Source: UBA5239 sp031548025 (GTDB lineage Bacteria > Verrucomicrobiota > Lentisphaeria > Victivallales > Victivallaceae). Taken from it: 64,000 nt of DNA. Position numbers and translations under genes: made by a program. Under the pieces are notes generated by a model, which ran no database searches, was not told the origin of the DNA, and was given only the letters and a program-made list of their open reading frames with translations. The DNA is taken from positions 14,668 through 78,667 of the forward strand of contig JAVBRM010000071.1 of NCBI GenBank assembly GCA_031548025.1. The letters are read 5' to 3'. Every line of letters starts with the position of its first letter. Positions within the stretch are counted from its first letter, which is position 1. Below are positions 17,151 to 26,019 of the stretch, piece by piece.

Positions 17151-18737
17151 TCAGCTTTGCTTGTTCTCATACTGTTTGATCTTGACCTGCGCCAGGATAC
17201 AGGGGCGGCGCGCTATAATTACCGATATATCGTTGGAGGCCAGGCGTTCCTTGACCAGCGCCGTAAATCCTTCCGGATCGGCGGTCGGATCGATGATGTC
17301 GACATGATCGACGCCCATCGCCTTGACCACGTCCTCGAGCACCACCCGCGGCGCCGGAGAGTGATCCAGCGAACGGCCGGTCCCGGCGTGTTCCTGCAGC
17401 CCGGTCATGGCCGTGGTGTAGTTATCCAATATCAGCACCAGATGACCGCTCGCCGGACGGTTGTAAACCATATCCGCGATCCCGGTCAAACCGCTGTGCA
17501 TAAACGTACTGTCACCGATCACGCTGACCACGCGGCGGGCTTCGATTTCCGGCAATACATGACGCATTCCCAACCCTACGCCGATGCTGGCGCCCATGCA
17601 AACGCAGGTGTCGATAGCCGAAAACGGCGGCATCACCCCAAGGGTATAACAACCGATGTCACCGGTCACGATGCACCCCAAATCGCGCAAAGTTTCAAAC
17701 GCTTTGCGATGAGGGCAACCGGGGCAGAGCTGCGGCGGCTTGCCGGCGGGCGGCTCGGCTTCCGGAGAAACATCCCCGGCCAGAATGCGCCGTACCCGAT
17801 TTACGTTCAACTCGCCGAACCGGTACATTTCCGGACGGCCTTCGACCTTCAAACCGGCGGCCAGCAACTGATTGACCAGCCACGGATCGCCTTCTTCAAT
17901 CACCACGCAACGATCGACACTCTTTACAAACTCAGTAATCCTAGCCATCGGCAGCGGATAAGTCATTTTCAACTGGAGAACCGAAGCTTCCGGCGCGGCA
18001 TCCAGACTGTGCTGGACCGAGATACCCGAAGCAATAATTCCTAACTTGTCGCCGTGACGGAACTCCTTCACCAGATCGGATTTATCATTGAATACCGCCA
18101 ACTCAGCCAGCTTGCGGCGCAGTTCGCGGTGAGCCGGGCGGGCAAACGCCGGAACCATGACTTTGCGGCGAACATCGCGCTCAAAATGCGGATTCGATAC
18201 CGGCTTCAACTCCGGATTACGCTCCATGATGCACTTGGAATGGCATACCCGGGTGGTAATGCGGAACAGCACCGGAACTTTCCACTGTTCGGAAATCTCA
18301 AAAGCCCGGACCATCAAGTCATAGGCTTCCTGTGAATCGGCGGGCTCGAACATCGGCAAACCGGCCGCCACCGCATAGTTGCGGTTGTCCTGTTCATTCT
18401 GACTGGAAGCCATGCCCGGATCATCGGCAGTCAAAATCACCAGACCGCCGTCGGTTCCGGTATATGCCACCGTGAACAGCGGGTCGGCCGCCACATTCAA
18501 GCCGACGTGTTTCATGGTGACCAGGGTGCGGACGTTGGCGAAAGCGGAACCGATTCCGACTTCCAGCGCAACTTTTTCATTCGGAGCCCATTGGGCATGG
18601 CCGCCCAGGACCGAGAAATGCTCGAGTATTTCGGTCGACGGAGTGCCGGGATATCCTACTCCCATACCAACGCCGCAGTCGAGGCAAGCCAGGGCGATTG
18701 CTTCGTCTCCACTTAAAAATAATTTTTCCTGCATCAT
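17151..18737 (-). CDS. iorA: Indolepyruvate oxidoreductase subunit alpha, lacking the C-terminal ferredoxin domain
   Basis: 528 residues. The N-terminal pyrimidine-binding part (GVGYPGTPSTEI), the CPGCPHR cysteine motif (about residue 340) and the TPP-binding part (GDIGCYTLG, VIGDSTFMHSG) are intact. Typical IorA proteins continue with a domain carrying two 4Fe-4S clusters. Here the protein stops just after VIIARRPC, and iorB begins 11 bp later, so the domain is absent rather than displaced. Electrons must therefore leave by another route or a separate ferredoxin. The start lies after an AAGGA site; a second ATG one codon on is possible. Confidence 0.92.
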   Translation of the reverse strand: MMQEKLFLSGDEAIALACLDCGVGMGVGYPGTPSTEILEHFSVLGGHAQWAPNEKVALEVGIGSAFANVRTLVTMKHVGLNVAADPLFTVAYTGTDGGLVILTADDPGMASSQNEQDNRNYAVAAGLPMFEPADSQEAYDLMVRAFEISEQWKVPVLFRITTRVCHSKCIMERNPELKPVSNPHFERDVRRKVMVPAFARPAHRELRRKLAELAVFNDKSDLVKEFRHGDKLGIIASGISVQHSLDAAPEASVLQLKMTYPLPMARITEFVKSVDRCVVIEEGDPWLVNQLLAAGLKVEGRPEMYRFGELNVNRVRRILAGDVSPEAEPPAGKPPQLCPGCPHRKAFETLRDLGCIVTGDIGCYTLGVMPPFSAIDTCVCMGASIGVGLGMRHVLPEIEARRVVSVIGDSTFMHSGLTGIADMVYNRPASGHLVLILDNYTTAMTGLQEHAGTGRSLDHSPAPRVVLEDVVKAMGVDHVDIIDPTADPEGFTALVKERLASNDISVIIARRPCILAQVKIKQYENKQS

Positions 18738-18746
18738 ATAATATCC

Positions 18747-20438
18747 TTAATATTTAAATTCTTTAACTTTGATATCTTTGAAACATTTGGCGATATGCTT
18801 GCGCGGCAATTTCTTGCTGCAGTAAGTCACCACCACCAGCAGAATTGCCGAGGCCGGCAACGCTACCACCAGCGGGTCGATAAACGGCACCGGATAAGTA
18901 CTGAAAAGCTCAGCTTTGCCGAACAGCATCTTGCAGATTCCCAGCTTGGCCGACTCGGCGCGATGAACGAACAGCATCCAGAACATGCTGACGCAAAAAC
19001 CGCCGACCATACTCCACCAGACCGCATTGCGCGTAACCCGCGGCCAATACAAAGCACCCACGTAAGCCGGCAGAAACGCCGCCGCGCAGATACCGAAAAA
19101 CAGCGCCGTCCCCCTGGCAATCACCCCGTCCGGCAGGATGTATGCCAACACCATACTGGCAAACAACCCGACCACAATCCCGGCTTTGGTCAGGAAAGTG
19201 CTGTCACGATTGTTGCCGAACAGCGTTCCGAAAAAGTCATGACCGATCGCCGACCCCATTGTATGCAACAGCGCGCTGAGCGTAGTCATGGCCGCGCTAA
19301 GCAGCGTCATGGCAAACAGATACATCATCCAGCGCGGCAGCGCCAAATTCAGGAACACCGGAATAATCTGATCCGGATTACCATGCCCGGTAATTGTCCC
19401 CGGCTCCAGGACCGGAAACGGCTCGCCCGCGATTCTAGCCTGAACCGCCTTGCCCACAAACTCCTGATTTTGAACAAAATCAATCGAAATCACCCCGAAT
19501 TTTTCATAGAACCAGGCATTGGACAGCGCTCCGCACATATAGGCCGAACCGGCCGTGGCGATAATGAAAATCGAACCAACCAGAATCGCCCGGTTGAGCT
19601 CGCGTCCGCTCTTGACCGTCATAAAACGCACCGCCAGCTGTGGCTGTGCCAGCACCCCGATCCCGACCCCGAGAATCAGACTGGAACCGAGCATCCACCA
19701 AACTTCGGAATTGACCCGGGGCATCGAAGTCCACCCCTGTAACCCCTTCGCAGCAAAGTCCGCCGGAATCAGATGAACCATTTCCGTAAGCTTTTCATGG
19801 GCCGGAAAAATCCCTCCGAGCTCCCAATAAGTCAGTCCCAGCAGCGACACCATACCGCAAATCATAATCAACCCCATGATCGCGTCGACGTACATCACGC
19901 CCTTTAAGCCGCCCACCAGAACGTAGAAAACAATCACGATCCCAAACCCGAGCACCGCCATGTTGTAGTCGATCTGGAGCAATTGCTCCAGGAAACGCGC
20001 TCCCCCGATCAGCACCACCGCGCAGTATAACGGCATGAAAAAGAACATGATGCCGCTGGAAAATATTTTCAGCCACTTGGAGTCATAACGCCGCCCGATA
20101 AATTCCGGAAAGGTTTTGGCGCCGAGGTTGTGCCCGATCTTTCGGGTACGCTTGCCGAAATAAATAAACGCAATGATAATTCCGAAAAAGATATTCATGA
20201 ACGGCAGCCACATCAAACCCAGCCCGTAACAGCCGGCCATACCACCGAACCCGACAATCGCCGACGTACTGATGAACGCCGCCCCATACGACATCGCCAT
20301 GATGAAAGGATGGGCCTGCCGTCCGGCCACCAGAAAATCCTCCTGACTGCGGGTTTTCATATAGCCGCGCAATCCCAGGTAAATAACCATGGCCAGGTAC
20401 ACCCCGATGATACTGAAAAGAATTACTTTATCCAACAT
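18747..20438 (-). CDS. Sodium:solute symporter (SSS family)
   Basis: 563 residues with about 13 membrane segments. SSS-family features include SYGAAFISTSAIVGFGG near residues 50-66 and the conserved GGLKGVMYVDAIMG near 175. It imports a small carboxylate or similar solute with sodium. The gene lies 9 bp upstream of iorA, which suggests an aromatic or 2-oxo acid as substrate; this is inferred from context only. A 47-residue partner protein is encoded 3 bp upstream. Confidence 0.9.
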   Translation of the reverse strand: MLDKVILFSIIGVYLAMVIYLGLRGYMKTRSQEDFLVAGRQAHPFIMAMSYGAAFISTSAIVGFGGMAGCYGLGLMWLPFMNIFFGIIIAFIYFGKRTRKIGHNLGAKTFPEFIGRRYDSKWLKIFSSGIMFFFMPLYCAVVLIGGARFLEQLLQIDYNMAVLGFGIVIVFYVLVGGLKGVMYVDAIMGLIMICGMVSLLGLTYWELGGIFPAHEKLTEMVHLIPADFAAKGLQGWTSMPRVNSEVWWMLGSSLILGVGIGVLAQPQLAVRFMTVKSGRELNRAILVGSIFIIATAGSAYMCGALSNAWFYEKFGVISIDFVQNQEFVGKAVQARIAGEPFPVLEPGTITGHGNPDQIIPVFLNLALPRWMMYLFAMTLLSAAMTTLSALLHTMGSAIGHDFFGTLFGNNRDSTFLTKAGIVVGLFASMVLAYILPDGVIARGTALFFGICAAAFLPAYVGALYWPRVTRNAVWWSMVGGFCVSMFWMLFVHRAESAKLGICKMLFGKAELFSTYPVPFIDPLVVALPASAILLVVVTYCSKKLPRKHIAKCFKDIKVKEFKY

Positions 20439-20441
20439 GGC

Positions 20442-20585
20442 TTATTTCTTCCCCTCTTCCTGACGCTGGTCGTTGTCGCGGTTCCACTTGATCCCCCCAT
20501 AGATTATACCTACCACTACCGCGATAAGATTGGCCCAGAGGGCCGCCGCGGTAATCCAGTCCGCCATACCGAGTTTTAGCCACAT
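20442..20585 (-). CDS. Symporter small accessory protein
   Basis: A 47-residue protein starting MWLKLGMADWITAAALWAN, with one membrane helix (about 8-32) and a charged tail. Its size, the N-terminal pattern and its place directly before an SSS symporter (3-bp gap) match the small accessory proteins described for such symporters. It heads the symporter-iorAB-ACT-paaK operon. A weak promoter (TTGTTT, 16 bp, TATATT) lies about 50 bp upstream on the minus strand. Confidence 0.82.
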   Translation of the reverse strand: MWLKLGMADWITAAALWANLIAVVVGIIYGGIKWNRDNDQRQEEGKK

Positions 20586-20698
20586 ATGCCTTCATGTCCT
20601 TATTTTTACCGAAAATAACTAATATAATCCTTTCAGCCCAAAAAACAAGCAAGAAATATTTTTCATTCCGATATTCCTTCGGTATTAAAAATTATGGC

Positions 20699-21589
20699 CT
20701 ATAAAAAGCTTATAATTTTCAACAACACCATCAGCCAAGCGGCCAGGACCACGAAGGCGAAATACTTGCGGAGAGAACCGGCTTCCAGTTTGCGGTTCAG
20801 CCTGCTGCCCAGTTTTGCTCCGGCGAATGCTCCGGCAACCAGAGCCGCCGCCAATGGATAGTTGATGTTATGATCGAAGGCGTGAAAAAGAGTACTGAAT
20901 ACCCCGGAGACAAAAATCAGCATGGTACTGGTCAACGTGGCGGCTTTGGTCTCCTGTCCTACCAGATAATACAGCGCGGGCATCATAACGACACCGCCGC
21001 CAATGCCAAGTAAACCGCTTAAAAATCCCATCGCCACTCCAAGAGAGATCAGAACCGGAATACTGAATTCGCTTCCTGAAATGGTACGGAATTTGAACAT
21101 GGGCGGAATCCGCCAACGGCGTAGCAGTCCGGTACGTTCGCTTTCGCGGCGTTTCAAAACAAAGCTGTCGATCAACATCCAGGCGGCAATCCCCAACAGA
21201 AACACCGCGAAAATCCCAAGCAGAATCAAGTTGACCGGATCGACCACCCGCCCGGCAATTTCCCATGGGGGAATCCCTTTGAGCTGCTGTACAATCCAGG
21301 CGCCCGGATAACTGCCGAACGGAATTCCCAAACCGACAAACAATGCAACCCTAACACCAAGCATACGTTTATCCAATTGATGTCCAAGTGTAAATGCCGA
21401 GGCTCCCAACACCTGGCATGCACTGGTCCCTACTGCGAAATTCATCTCGATCCCGAGGAAAATATTCAAGGCAGGCGTGACGATAAACCCGCCCCCTGCC
21501 CCAAACAGCCCGGTCAGAGTGCCGACCACCGCTCCCAATATCACACCGCCCGTCAGCAACGACCAGTTAGCCAAGAGATAATCGATCAT
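20699..21589 (-). CDS. TauE/SafE family exporter (probable sulfite/sulfate or organosulfonate permease)
   Basis: 296 residues with two repeated halves of four helices, each with the family's glycine-rich motif (GLFGAGGGFIVTPAL near 28 and GLLGIGGGVVMMPAL near 190). TauE/SafE proteins move sulfite, sulfoacetate or related anions out of the cell. The ATG at 21589 overlaps the stop of the sulfatase-maturating enzyme (ATGA), so it belongs to the sulfatase operon. A role in disposing of sulfate or a sulfur product freed from sulfated sugars is inferred from that coupling. Confidence 0.88.
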   Translation of the reverse strand: MIDYLLANWSLLTGGVILGAVVGTLTGLFGAGGGFIVTPALNIFLGIEMNFAVGTSACQVLGASAFTLGHQLDKRMLGVRVALFVGLGIPFGSYPGAWIVQQLKGIPPWEIAGRVVDPVNLILLGIFAVFLLGIAAWMLIDSFVLKRRESERTGLLRRWRIPPMFKFRTISGSEFSIPVLISLGVAMGFLSGLLGIGGGVVMMPALYYLVGQETKAATLTSTMLIFVSGVFSTLFHAFDHNINYPLAAALVAGAFAGAKLGSRLNRKLEAGSLRKYFAFVVLAAWLMVLLKIISFL

Positions 21590-22620
21590 TTGAAACGCTC
21601 CAAAGTGTATTCGTAAAATTTCCGGTAACCGGAACACAGTAAACTATAGTTGCCGCGCCGGTTTTTAGGGCAGTCTCCGGCACAGAAGCGAAGGTACGGA
21701 CAAAGGCGGCATTCCGGATTGAGATGGCTTTTCATTTTGGCAAATGCCCGAGCCCGCGGCGTTTCCAGAAATTTCTCCAGTGGTTTTTCGCCGATTCTAC
21801 CCAGCCGGTGCTCAGAGTCCACATAAAAATCGCAGGGGTAAACACTGCCGTCGTGTTCGACCACCAGATATTGACCGCATTCACGGAACATGGAACACAT
21901 GCCCGGATTGCCGGTTGCAATTTTATTCAGCACCGCATCAAAGAAGCGGATCGAAACGCGCCCGGCATCATGTTCATACCATTCATCAAAGATCGTGCAG
22001 AGGAAATCCCCCCACTCTTCGCCGCTCAGCGCAAAATGCGAATCGACGCATTCGATAAATTGAAGATAATTCGCTCCGAGGTCATCGCGCAAATAGCGGT
22101 AAATTTTCAACGGCTCTTTAACGTTAAAAGAATTGACCAGCGTCAGGACATTGAACTCCACCTGATGGCGGCGGAGGGCTTCGATACCACGCATAACCGC
22201 CGCATGACTGCCGCAACGGTATGGATTGTGCAATTCCGGCGGCCCGTCGACGCTGACCCCAACCAGAAAGCGGTACTCAGCCAGAAATTTGGCCCAATCG
22301 TCATCCAACAGTGTACCGTTGGTCTGCAATCCGTTGGCAATACGCTGTCCGGAGTGTCCGTATTTCTGCATGAGCCGGACGGCACGACGGAAAAAATCCA
22401 GCCCCATGACGGTCGGTTCGCCGCCCTGCCAGCCGAAACTGCAGTTCTGACGACCGCCACCCAGATAATCGGCGATCATGTGTTCCAGCATTTCATCGCT
22501 CATCCGGTGCGGGCCGCGACCGAAATACTGTTCTTTTTTCAGGTAAAAACAGTATTCACAACGCAGATTGCAGTCAAATGACGCCGGTTTTATAAGCAAT
22601 GAAAAGTCTTTATTCGCCAT
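21586..22620 (-). CDS. Anaerobic sulfatase-maturating enzyme (radical SAM/SPASM)
   Basis: 344 residues. The radical SAM cluster motif C-X3-C-X2-C is Cys17, Cys21 and Cys24. SAM-binding GGEPT and a C-terminal SPASM domain with CRLCPYLRFCAGDCP carry the auxiliary clusters. The enzyme oxidises the active-site Cys of its sulfatase to formylglycine without oxygen. It overlaps the sulfatase stop by 11 bp, so the two are co-translated; the sulfatase has the Cys type of motif that this enzyme accepts. Confidence 0.94.
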   Translation of the reverse strand: MANKDFSLLIKPASFDCNLRCEYCFYLKKEQYFGRGPHRMSDEMLEHMIADYLGGGRQNCSFGWQGGEPTVMGLDFFRRAVRLMQKYGHSGQRIANGLQTNGTLLDDDWAKFLAEYRFLVGVSVDGPPELHNPYRCGSHAAVMRGIEALRRHQVEFNVLTLVNSFNVKEPLKIYRYLRDDLGANYLQFIECVDSHFALSGEEWGDFLCTIFDEWYEHDAGRVSIRFFDAVLNKIATGNPGMCSMFRECGQYLVVEHDGSVYPCDFYVDSEHRLGRIGEKPLEKFLETPRARAFAKMKSHLNPECRLCPYLRFCAGDCPKNRRGNYSLLCSGYRKFYEYTLERFK

Positions 22621-23953
22621 GATGTTTGAAACCGGACCGGTGAGCGCGTTTGTGAGCCGGGGTATTGGCTTTCAGAGAAAAATATGGATCGTTGCATTTT
22701 TTCGCATGCTCACGCAGAATGTCACGACACTCGGCCAACTTGCCCTGATACTCCCGATGAGTGGACAGATTGCGGCATTCGCCGGGATCGTTGTCCATGT
22801 CGAACAATTCCTCGCTGTCGCCTTCAGTATAATGAATGTATTTGAAACCCTGAATACGGATCATCCGGACTGGCGATTCGGAATCGTATTCGCTGAGCCA
22901 TTCAGCCACCACATAGCGGGGCCCCGTGCCCGAGAGTACCGAATAACCGCGCAGATTTTCCGGCGGGGTTATCTGCGCGATTTCACACAAAGTCGGAAAA
23001 ATGTCCAGGTTGGATACCAAACGCTCGCGATTCACACCCCGAAGTGCTCCGGAGCGTGGATCGTAAACCGCAAACGGAATATTGACGATATTGTCGTACA
23101 TTGAAATATGTTTGGTCACCATGCCGAACGCAGTCAGGGCGTCGCCGTGATCGGCAGTAAATACTATAACGGTATTCCCGGCTTTGCCGCTTTTTTCCAG
23201 AGCATTCAAAATCTGGCCGATCTGAGTGTCAACCATATTCAGGTAACGCTTGTACGCATAAAGATAATGACGGTAATGCAACTCCGTCCAATGCGCCGCC
23301 TGGGCCTGTCGCGGACTGTTGCAGCAATTGTATTGCAACGGCAGCGGACGACTCACGAAGTCTGGACAATGAAAATTCGATGGCAACGGCGGCAGCAACG
23401 ATTCATCCGGCATGGGCCAGGATTCGTTCTCTCCGGTGAACTGGCAGATATTGTGCGGATTGTTCAGGTCGGCCACCATCAGGAACGGCGCGGCGTCTGC
23501 CATTTCGTGCTTCAAAAAAACAATTGCTTTTTCCGTGGTATCGACATCCTCGAAGCTGTCGTAGTTTACCGGAAGGTCACATTCGAACGGCTTTTTGACC
23601 GGCGGACTGACCAGCTTGAAGCCTCGCAGGGCACCGCCGTCGTGCATTTTCCCGAAGTGAACCGTGCGGTATCCGGCCTCTGAAAAGACTTCACCCAGCG
23701 TCGGCATCGGCAGCGTGAATTCCCGGTGGTCCTCCTCGATATTGTCGGCTACGCCGGTTTCATGCGGATAGCGCCCGGTCCAGATGGAAGCGCGGGCGGG
23801 CATACAGAGCGGACACACGGTGTTGGCCTGGGTGAAACTGACCCCGCGTTTGATGATGCCGTCAATGTTGGGCGCATCGGCAAAACCGGGAACCAGGGCT
23901 TTGGCGGAAAGCTGGTCACACATGATCAATAATATATTCGGCCGGGACTGCAT
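22610..23953 (-). CDS. Sulfatase (formylglycine-dependent, type I)
   Basis: 447 residues. The N-terminal metal-binding start RPNILLIMCDQ and the modification motif C50-M-P-A-R54 followed by GRYPH are typical. Later motifs include TADHGD. It hydrolyses sulfate esters on a carbohydrate. There is no signal peptide, so it should act on imported oligosaccharides in the cytoplasm. The ATG at 23953 follows AGGAGA with a 5-nt spacer and is preferred over an upstream in-frame TTG. It lies between a LacI regulator (15 bp upstream) and its own maturase. Confidence 0.94.
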   Translation of the reverse strand: MQSRPNILLIMCDQLSAKALVPGFADAPNIDGIIKRGVSFTQANTVCPLCMPARASIWTGRYPHETGVADNIEEDHREFTLPMPTLGEVFSEAGYRTVHFGKMHDGGALRGFKLVSPPVKKPFECDLPVNYDSFEDVDTTEKAIVFLKHEMADAAPFLMVADLNNPHNICQFTGENESWPMPDESLLPPLPSNFHCPDFVSRPLPLQYNCCNSPRQAQAAHWTELHYRHYLYAYKRYLNMVDTQIGQILNALEKSGKAGNTVIVFTADHGDALTAFGMVTKHISMYDNIVNIPFAVYDPRSGALRGVNRERLVSNLDIFPTLCEIAQITPPENLRGYSVLSGTGPRYVVAEWLSEYDSESPVRMIRIQGFKYIHYTEGDSEELFDMDNDPGECRNLSTHREYQGKLAECRDILREHAKKCNDPYFSLKANTPAHKRAHRSGFKHHGE

Positions 23954-23967
23954 TTTGCTCTCCTGGT

Positions 23968-24990
23968 TCAAGTAAGTTCAGATACGGTGTTGCCGTAATG
24001 AAAATCGGTATCGCAGCAGATGACCGCGGCCTCCGTAAATGCCTGGCTGTTGCGCAGTACTTTGATAGCCATTTGCGCCATGCGTTCATAGTTGGCCTGG
24101 GCTCCGCACAGCAAATGACCGTCGGCGGTCGGAGTCAGGATATCGTCAAACGCCGCCAGAGAAATATCTTCGGGGACCCGCAGTTTCTTTTTCTTCAATT
24201 CTTCAATCAGATTTTTCGCCAGACTCCCGCTGGAACAGAGATAGGCACCGACCTGTTCATCTTTATAAAGCCTGGCAACCTGATTGGCAATCTGCGGCAG
24301 GCTCAACTGATCTTCGGTATGAACATTGATGGCCCACTCGGAAGAAAAACTGTTTTTCAACATATAGGCCGCCTGCATGGAACCGGCATAACGCGAAAAA
24401 GCAAACTGATAGCTGTTCTGCACCGTCAGGAAGCCGATACGCCGATGCCCCTTCTCATACAGACACCGGTACATCTGAGCGAAAGCCACTTCCTGCTGCG
24501 GTTCGATTACCCTGATTTTCACGTCCTCATAACGGTGATTCAGCGAAACACAATTAAAATTATCACAGAAAAGATTGATCATCTCGGCAGGATAGCGGAG
24601 CAGCAGAGTTGCCCCGATGACATTATTACTGAATTCGGCGACAATATTCCGGGCCGATTCCATATTGTCGACTTCCTTGACGATCAACTTGACCCCGTTA
24701 TTGGCCGCGGCCTGAATAAACCCTTGAATCATTTCCAGCAGCAGCGAATAATATTTGCCGTCGACGGTCGGCGCGTGGTGCACCAGTGCCAACATGCGGT
24801 TGCCGACAGGATCTTCTTCCTGGCGCTGCTTCTTCGTGTTGTACCGGCGCGGCTCATAGCCATTGTCCATTGCCAGCTTTTTTACTTTCAACTTGGTCGC
24901 CAGCGGCAAAGAATTATCATTATTCAGAGCCCGGGAAACGGTGGATTGAGATATTTTCAGTTTTTGTGCGATTGCTTTTTGTGACAGCAT
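23968..24990 (-). CDS. LacI-family transcription regulator of the sulfatase/heparinase locus
   Basis: 340 residues from the chosen ATG. The helix-turn-helix QKAIAQKLKISQSTVSRALN (about 4-23) and hinge are followed by a sugar-sensing domain. An alternative ATG lies 18 bp upstream, but it would leave a leader of only about 14 nt with no ribosome site; the chosen start has GGAG 12 nt upstream. The gene leads the sulfatase operon. Palindromic sites in the 243-bp divergent region and again in front of the heparinase gene at 32823 are its likely operators. Confidence 0.9.
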   Translation of the reverse strand: MLSQKAIAQKLKISQSTVSRALNNDNSLPLATKLKVKKLAMDNGYEPRRYNTKKQRQEEDPVGNRMLALVHHAPTVDGKYYSLLLEMIQGFIQAAANNGVKLIVKEVDNMESARNIVAEFSNNVIGATLLLRYPAEMINLFCDNFNCVSLNHRYEDVKIRVIEPQQEVAFAQMYRCLYEKGHRRIGFLTVQNSYQFAFSRYAGSMQAAYMLKNSFSSEWAINVHTEDQLSLPQIANQVARLYKDEQVGAYLCSSGSLAKNLIEELKKKKLRVPEDISLAAFDDILTPTADGHLLCGAQANYERMAQMAIKVLRNSQAFTEAAVICCDTDFHYGNTVSELT

Positions 24991-25029
24991 GACGGTCTGA
25001 ATCTCCATGTAAATCATATTTCGTAAAAT

Positions 25030-25058
25030 AGTATAACGCATGACGGCGATTAAGTCAA
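25030..25058 (-). promoter_or_regulatory. Sigma-70 promoter of the LacI-sulfatase operon
   Basis: The minus strand has TTGACT (25058-25053), a 17-bp spacer and TATACT (25035-25030). The palindrome at 25073-25086 lies just upstream of the -35 element. Confidence 0.8.
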
Positions 25059-25072
25059 TAGCGAAATTCATG

Positions 25073-25086
25073 AATTATGCATAATT
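25073..25086. promoter_or_regulatory. Palindromic operator candidate AATTATGCATAATT
   Basis: A perfect 14-bp palindrome just upstream of the lacI -35 element. It shares the TGCATAATT core with the sites at 25115 and 32946. It is the probable site for autoregulation by the LacI protein. Confidence 0.65.
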
Positions 25087-25114
25087 TTAAAATAAAATAC
25101 GAATATCTCAAATA

Positions 25115-25128
25115 TGCATAATTATGCG
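25115..25128. promoter_or_regulatory. Operator candidate TGCATAATTATGCG, upstream of the pseudopilin operon
   Basis: A near-perfect palindrome placed exactly 30 bp before the conserved TATTGCAAA block that holds the -35 element. The related site at 32946-32959 has the same distance to the same block. Confidence 0.7.
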
Positions 25129-25160
25129 CAATTTTATTCTCTTTTCGACATCACAGGGTA

Positions 25161-25189
25161 TTGCAAATAAGACGCGCTTGCCATATAAT
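25161..25189 (+). promoter_or_regulatory. Sigma-70 promoter of the pseudopilin/propeller/heparinase operon
   Basis: TTGCAA (25161-25166), a 17-bp spacer and consensus TATAAT (25184-25189). The spacer, ATAAGACGC then TTGCCA, is nearly identical to that of the promoter at 32885-32913, which suggests that the spacer itself is bound by a regulator. Confidence 0.82.
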
Positions 25190-25233
25190 ATTAGCATGAC
25201 AAGTACACCTAATTTTGACAAGGGAGTCGAAAA

Positions 25234-26010
25234 ATGAATAAAACAAAAATCCGGAACCGTTTCACCCTCATTGAACTCCTGGTAGTGATTGGAATCATCG
25301 CCATTCTCGCCGCCATGCTCTTGCCGGCTTTGAGTAAATCCCGTGCCAAGGGGCGCCAGGCTTCATGCACGGCAAACCTCAAACAGACCGGGCTCGCGGT
25401 AAGCCTGTACCAACAGGACTACGAAGATTATTTTCCGCCGTACAAAACCAATGATTCCAGTACGAACTTTTTCTGGGCGGGACAATTGGCCTACGGTAAA
25501 TACACGGGCGGAGTCAAAGACGGTTTCAAAATTTTCCTGTGCCCCGCCAAGAAAAATCAGAAGACCACCGATATTCTGGAAACCCTGGACGCCTCCAACC
25601 GGGCGGCGCTGAATTGGATCGATTATGGCGCGAATTACCGTCATATTTACAGCAACCGCTATTCGGGCGGCACCTCGGCGCATGGCGGTACCCCGTGGGG
25701 GCCCCAGGCAAAAATCATGGAAATCCGGAATCCCTCCAACAAGGTGTCCGTTGCCGACTCTTACAAAAGCGACGAACCGGAAACCGGGTTGTCCACTCTG
25801 GAATGGCAAAGCGTCAACGGCGGCTTGCTGTCGAACCGCCACGATGCCGGAACCAATGTACTTTGGGTCGACAATCATGTTTCCCATGTGAAATCCAGGC
25901 AGCAATGGGAAGAAGCCCCCGGTCATGGACGTTATGCGGCCGCATCGATTTATGATCCTTATGTGATAGAGCCTTTCAACAGCGTCAAGGCCTGGTCCAG
26001 GAAGGATTGA
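25234..26010 (+). CDS. H-X9-DG type pseudopilin
   Basis: 258 residues. It has FTLIELLVVIGIIAILAAML after a basic leader and the C-terminal motif HDAGTNVLWVDNH (H-X9-D with Asn in place of Gly). AAGGGAG precedes the ATG. It is the first gene of the rightward operon that continues with a beta-propeller protein 9 bp downstream and a heparinase-fold protein, and shares a regulatory region with the LacI-sulfatase operon. Function unknown; it would be processed by prepilin peptidase and assembled or exported at the cell surface. Confidence 0.9.
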   Translation: MNKTKIRNRFTLIELLVVIGIIAILAAMLLPALSKSRAKGRQASCTANLKQTGLAVSLYQQDYEDYFPPYKTNDSSTNFFWAGQLAYGKYTGGVKDGFKIFLCPAKKNQKTTDILETLDASNRAALNWIDYGANYRHIYSNRYSGGTSAHGGTPWGPQAKIMEIRNPSNKVSVADSYKSDEPETGLSTLEWQSVNGGLLSNRHDAGTNVLWVDNHVSHVKSRQQWEEAPGHGRYAAASIYDPYVIEPFNSVKAWSRKD

Positions 26011-26019
26011 TAAGCAAAT

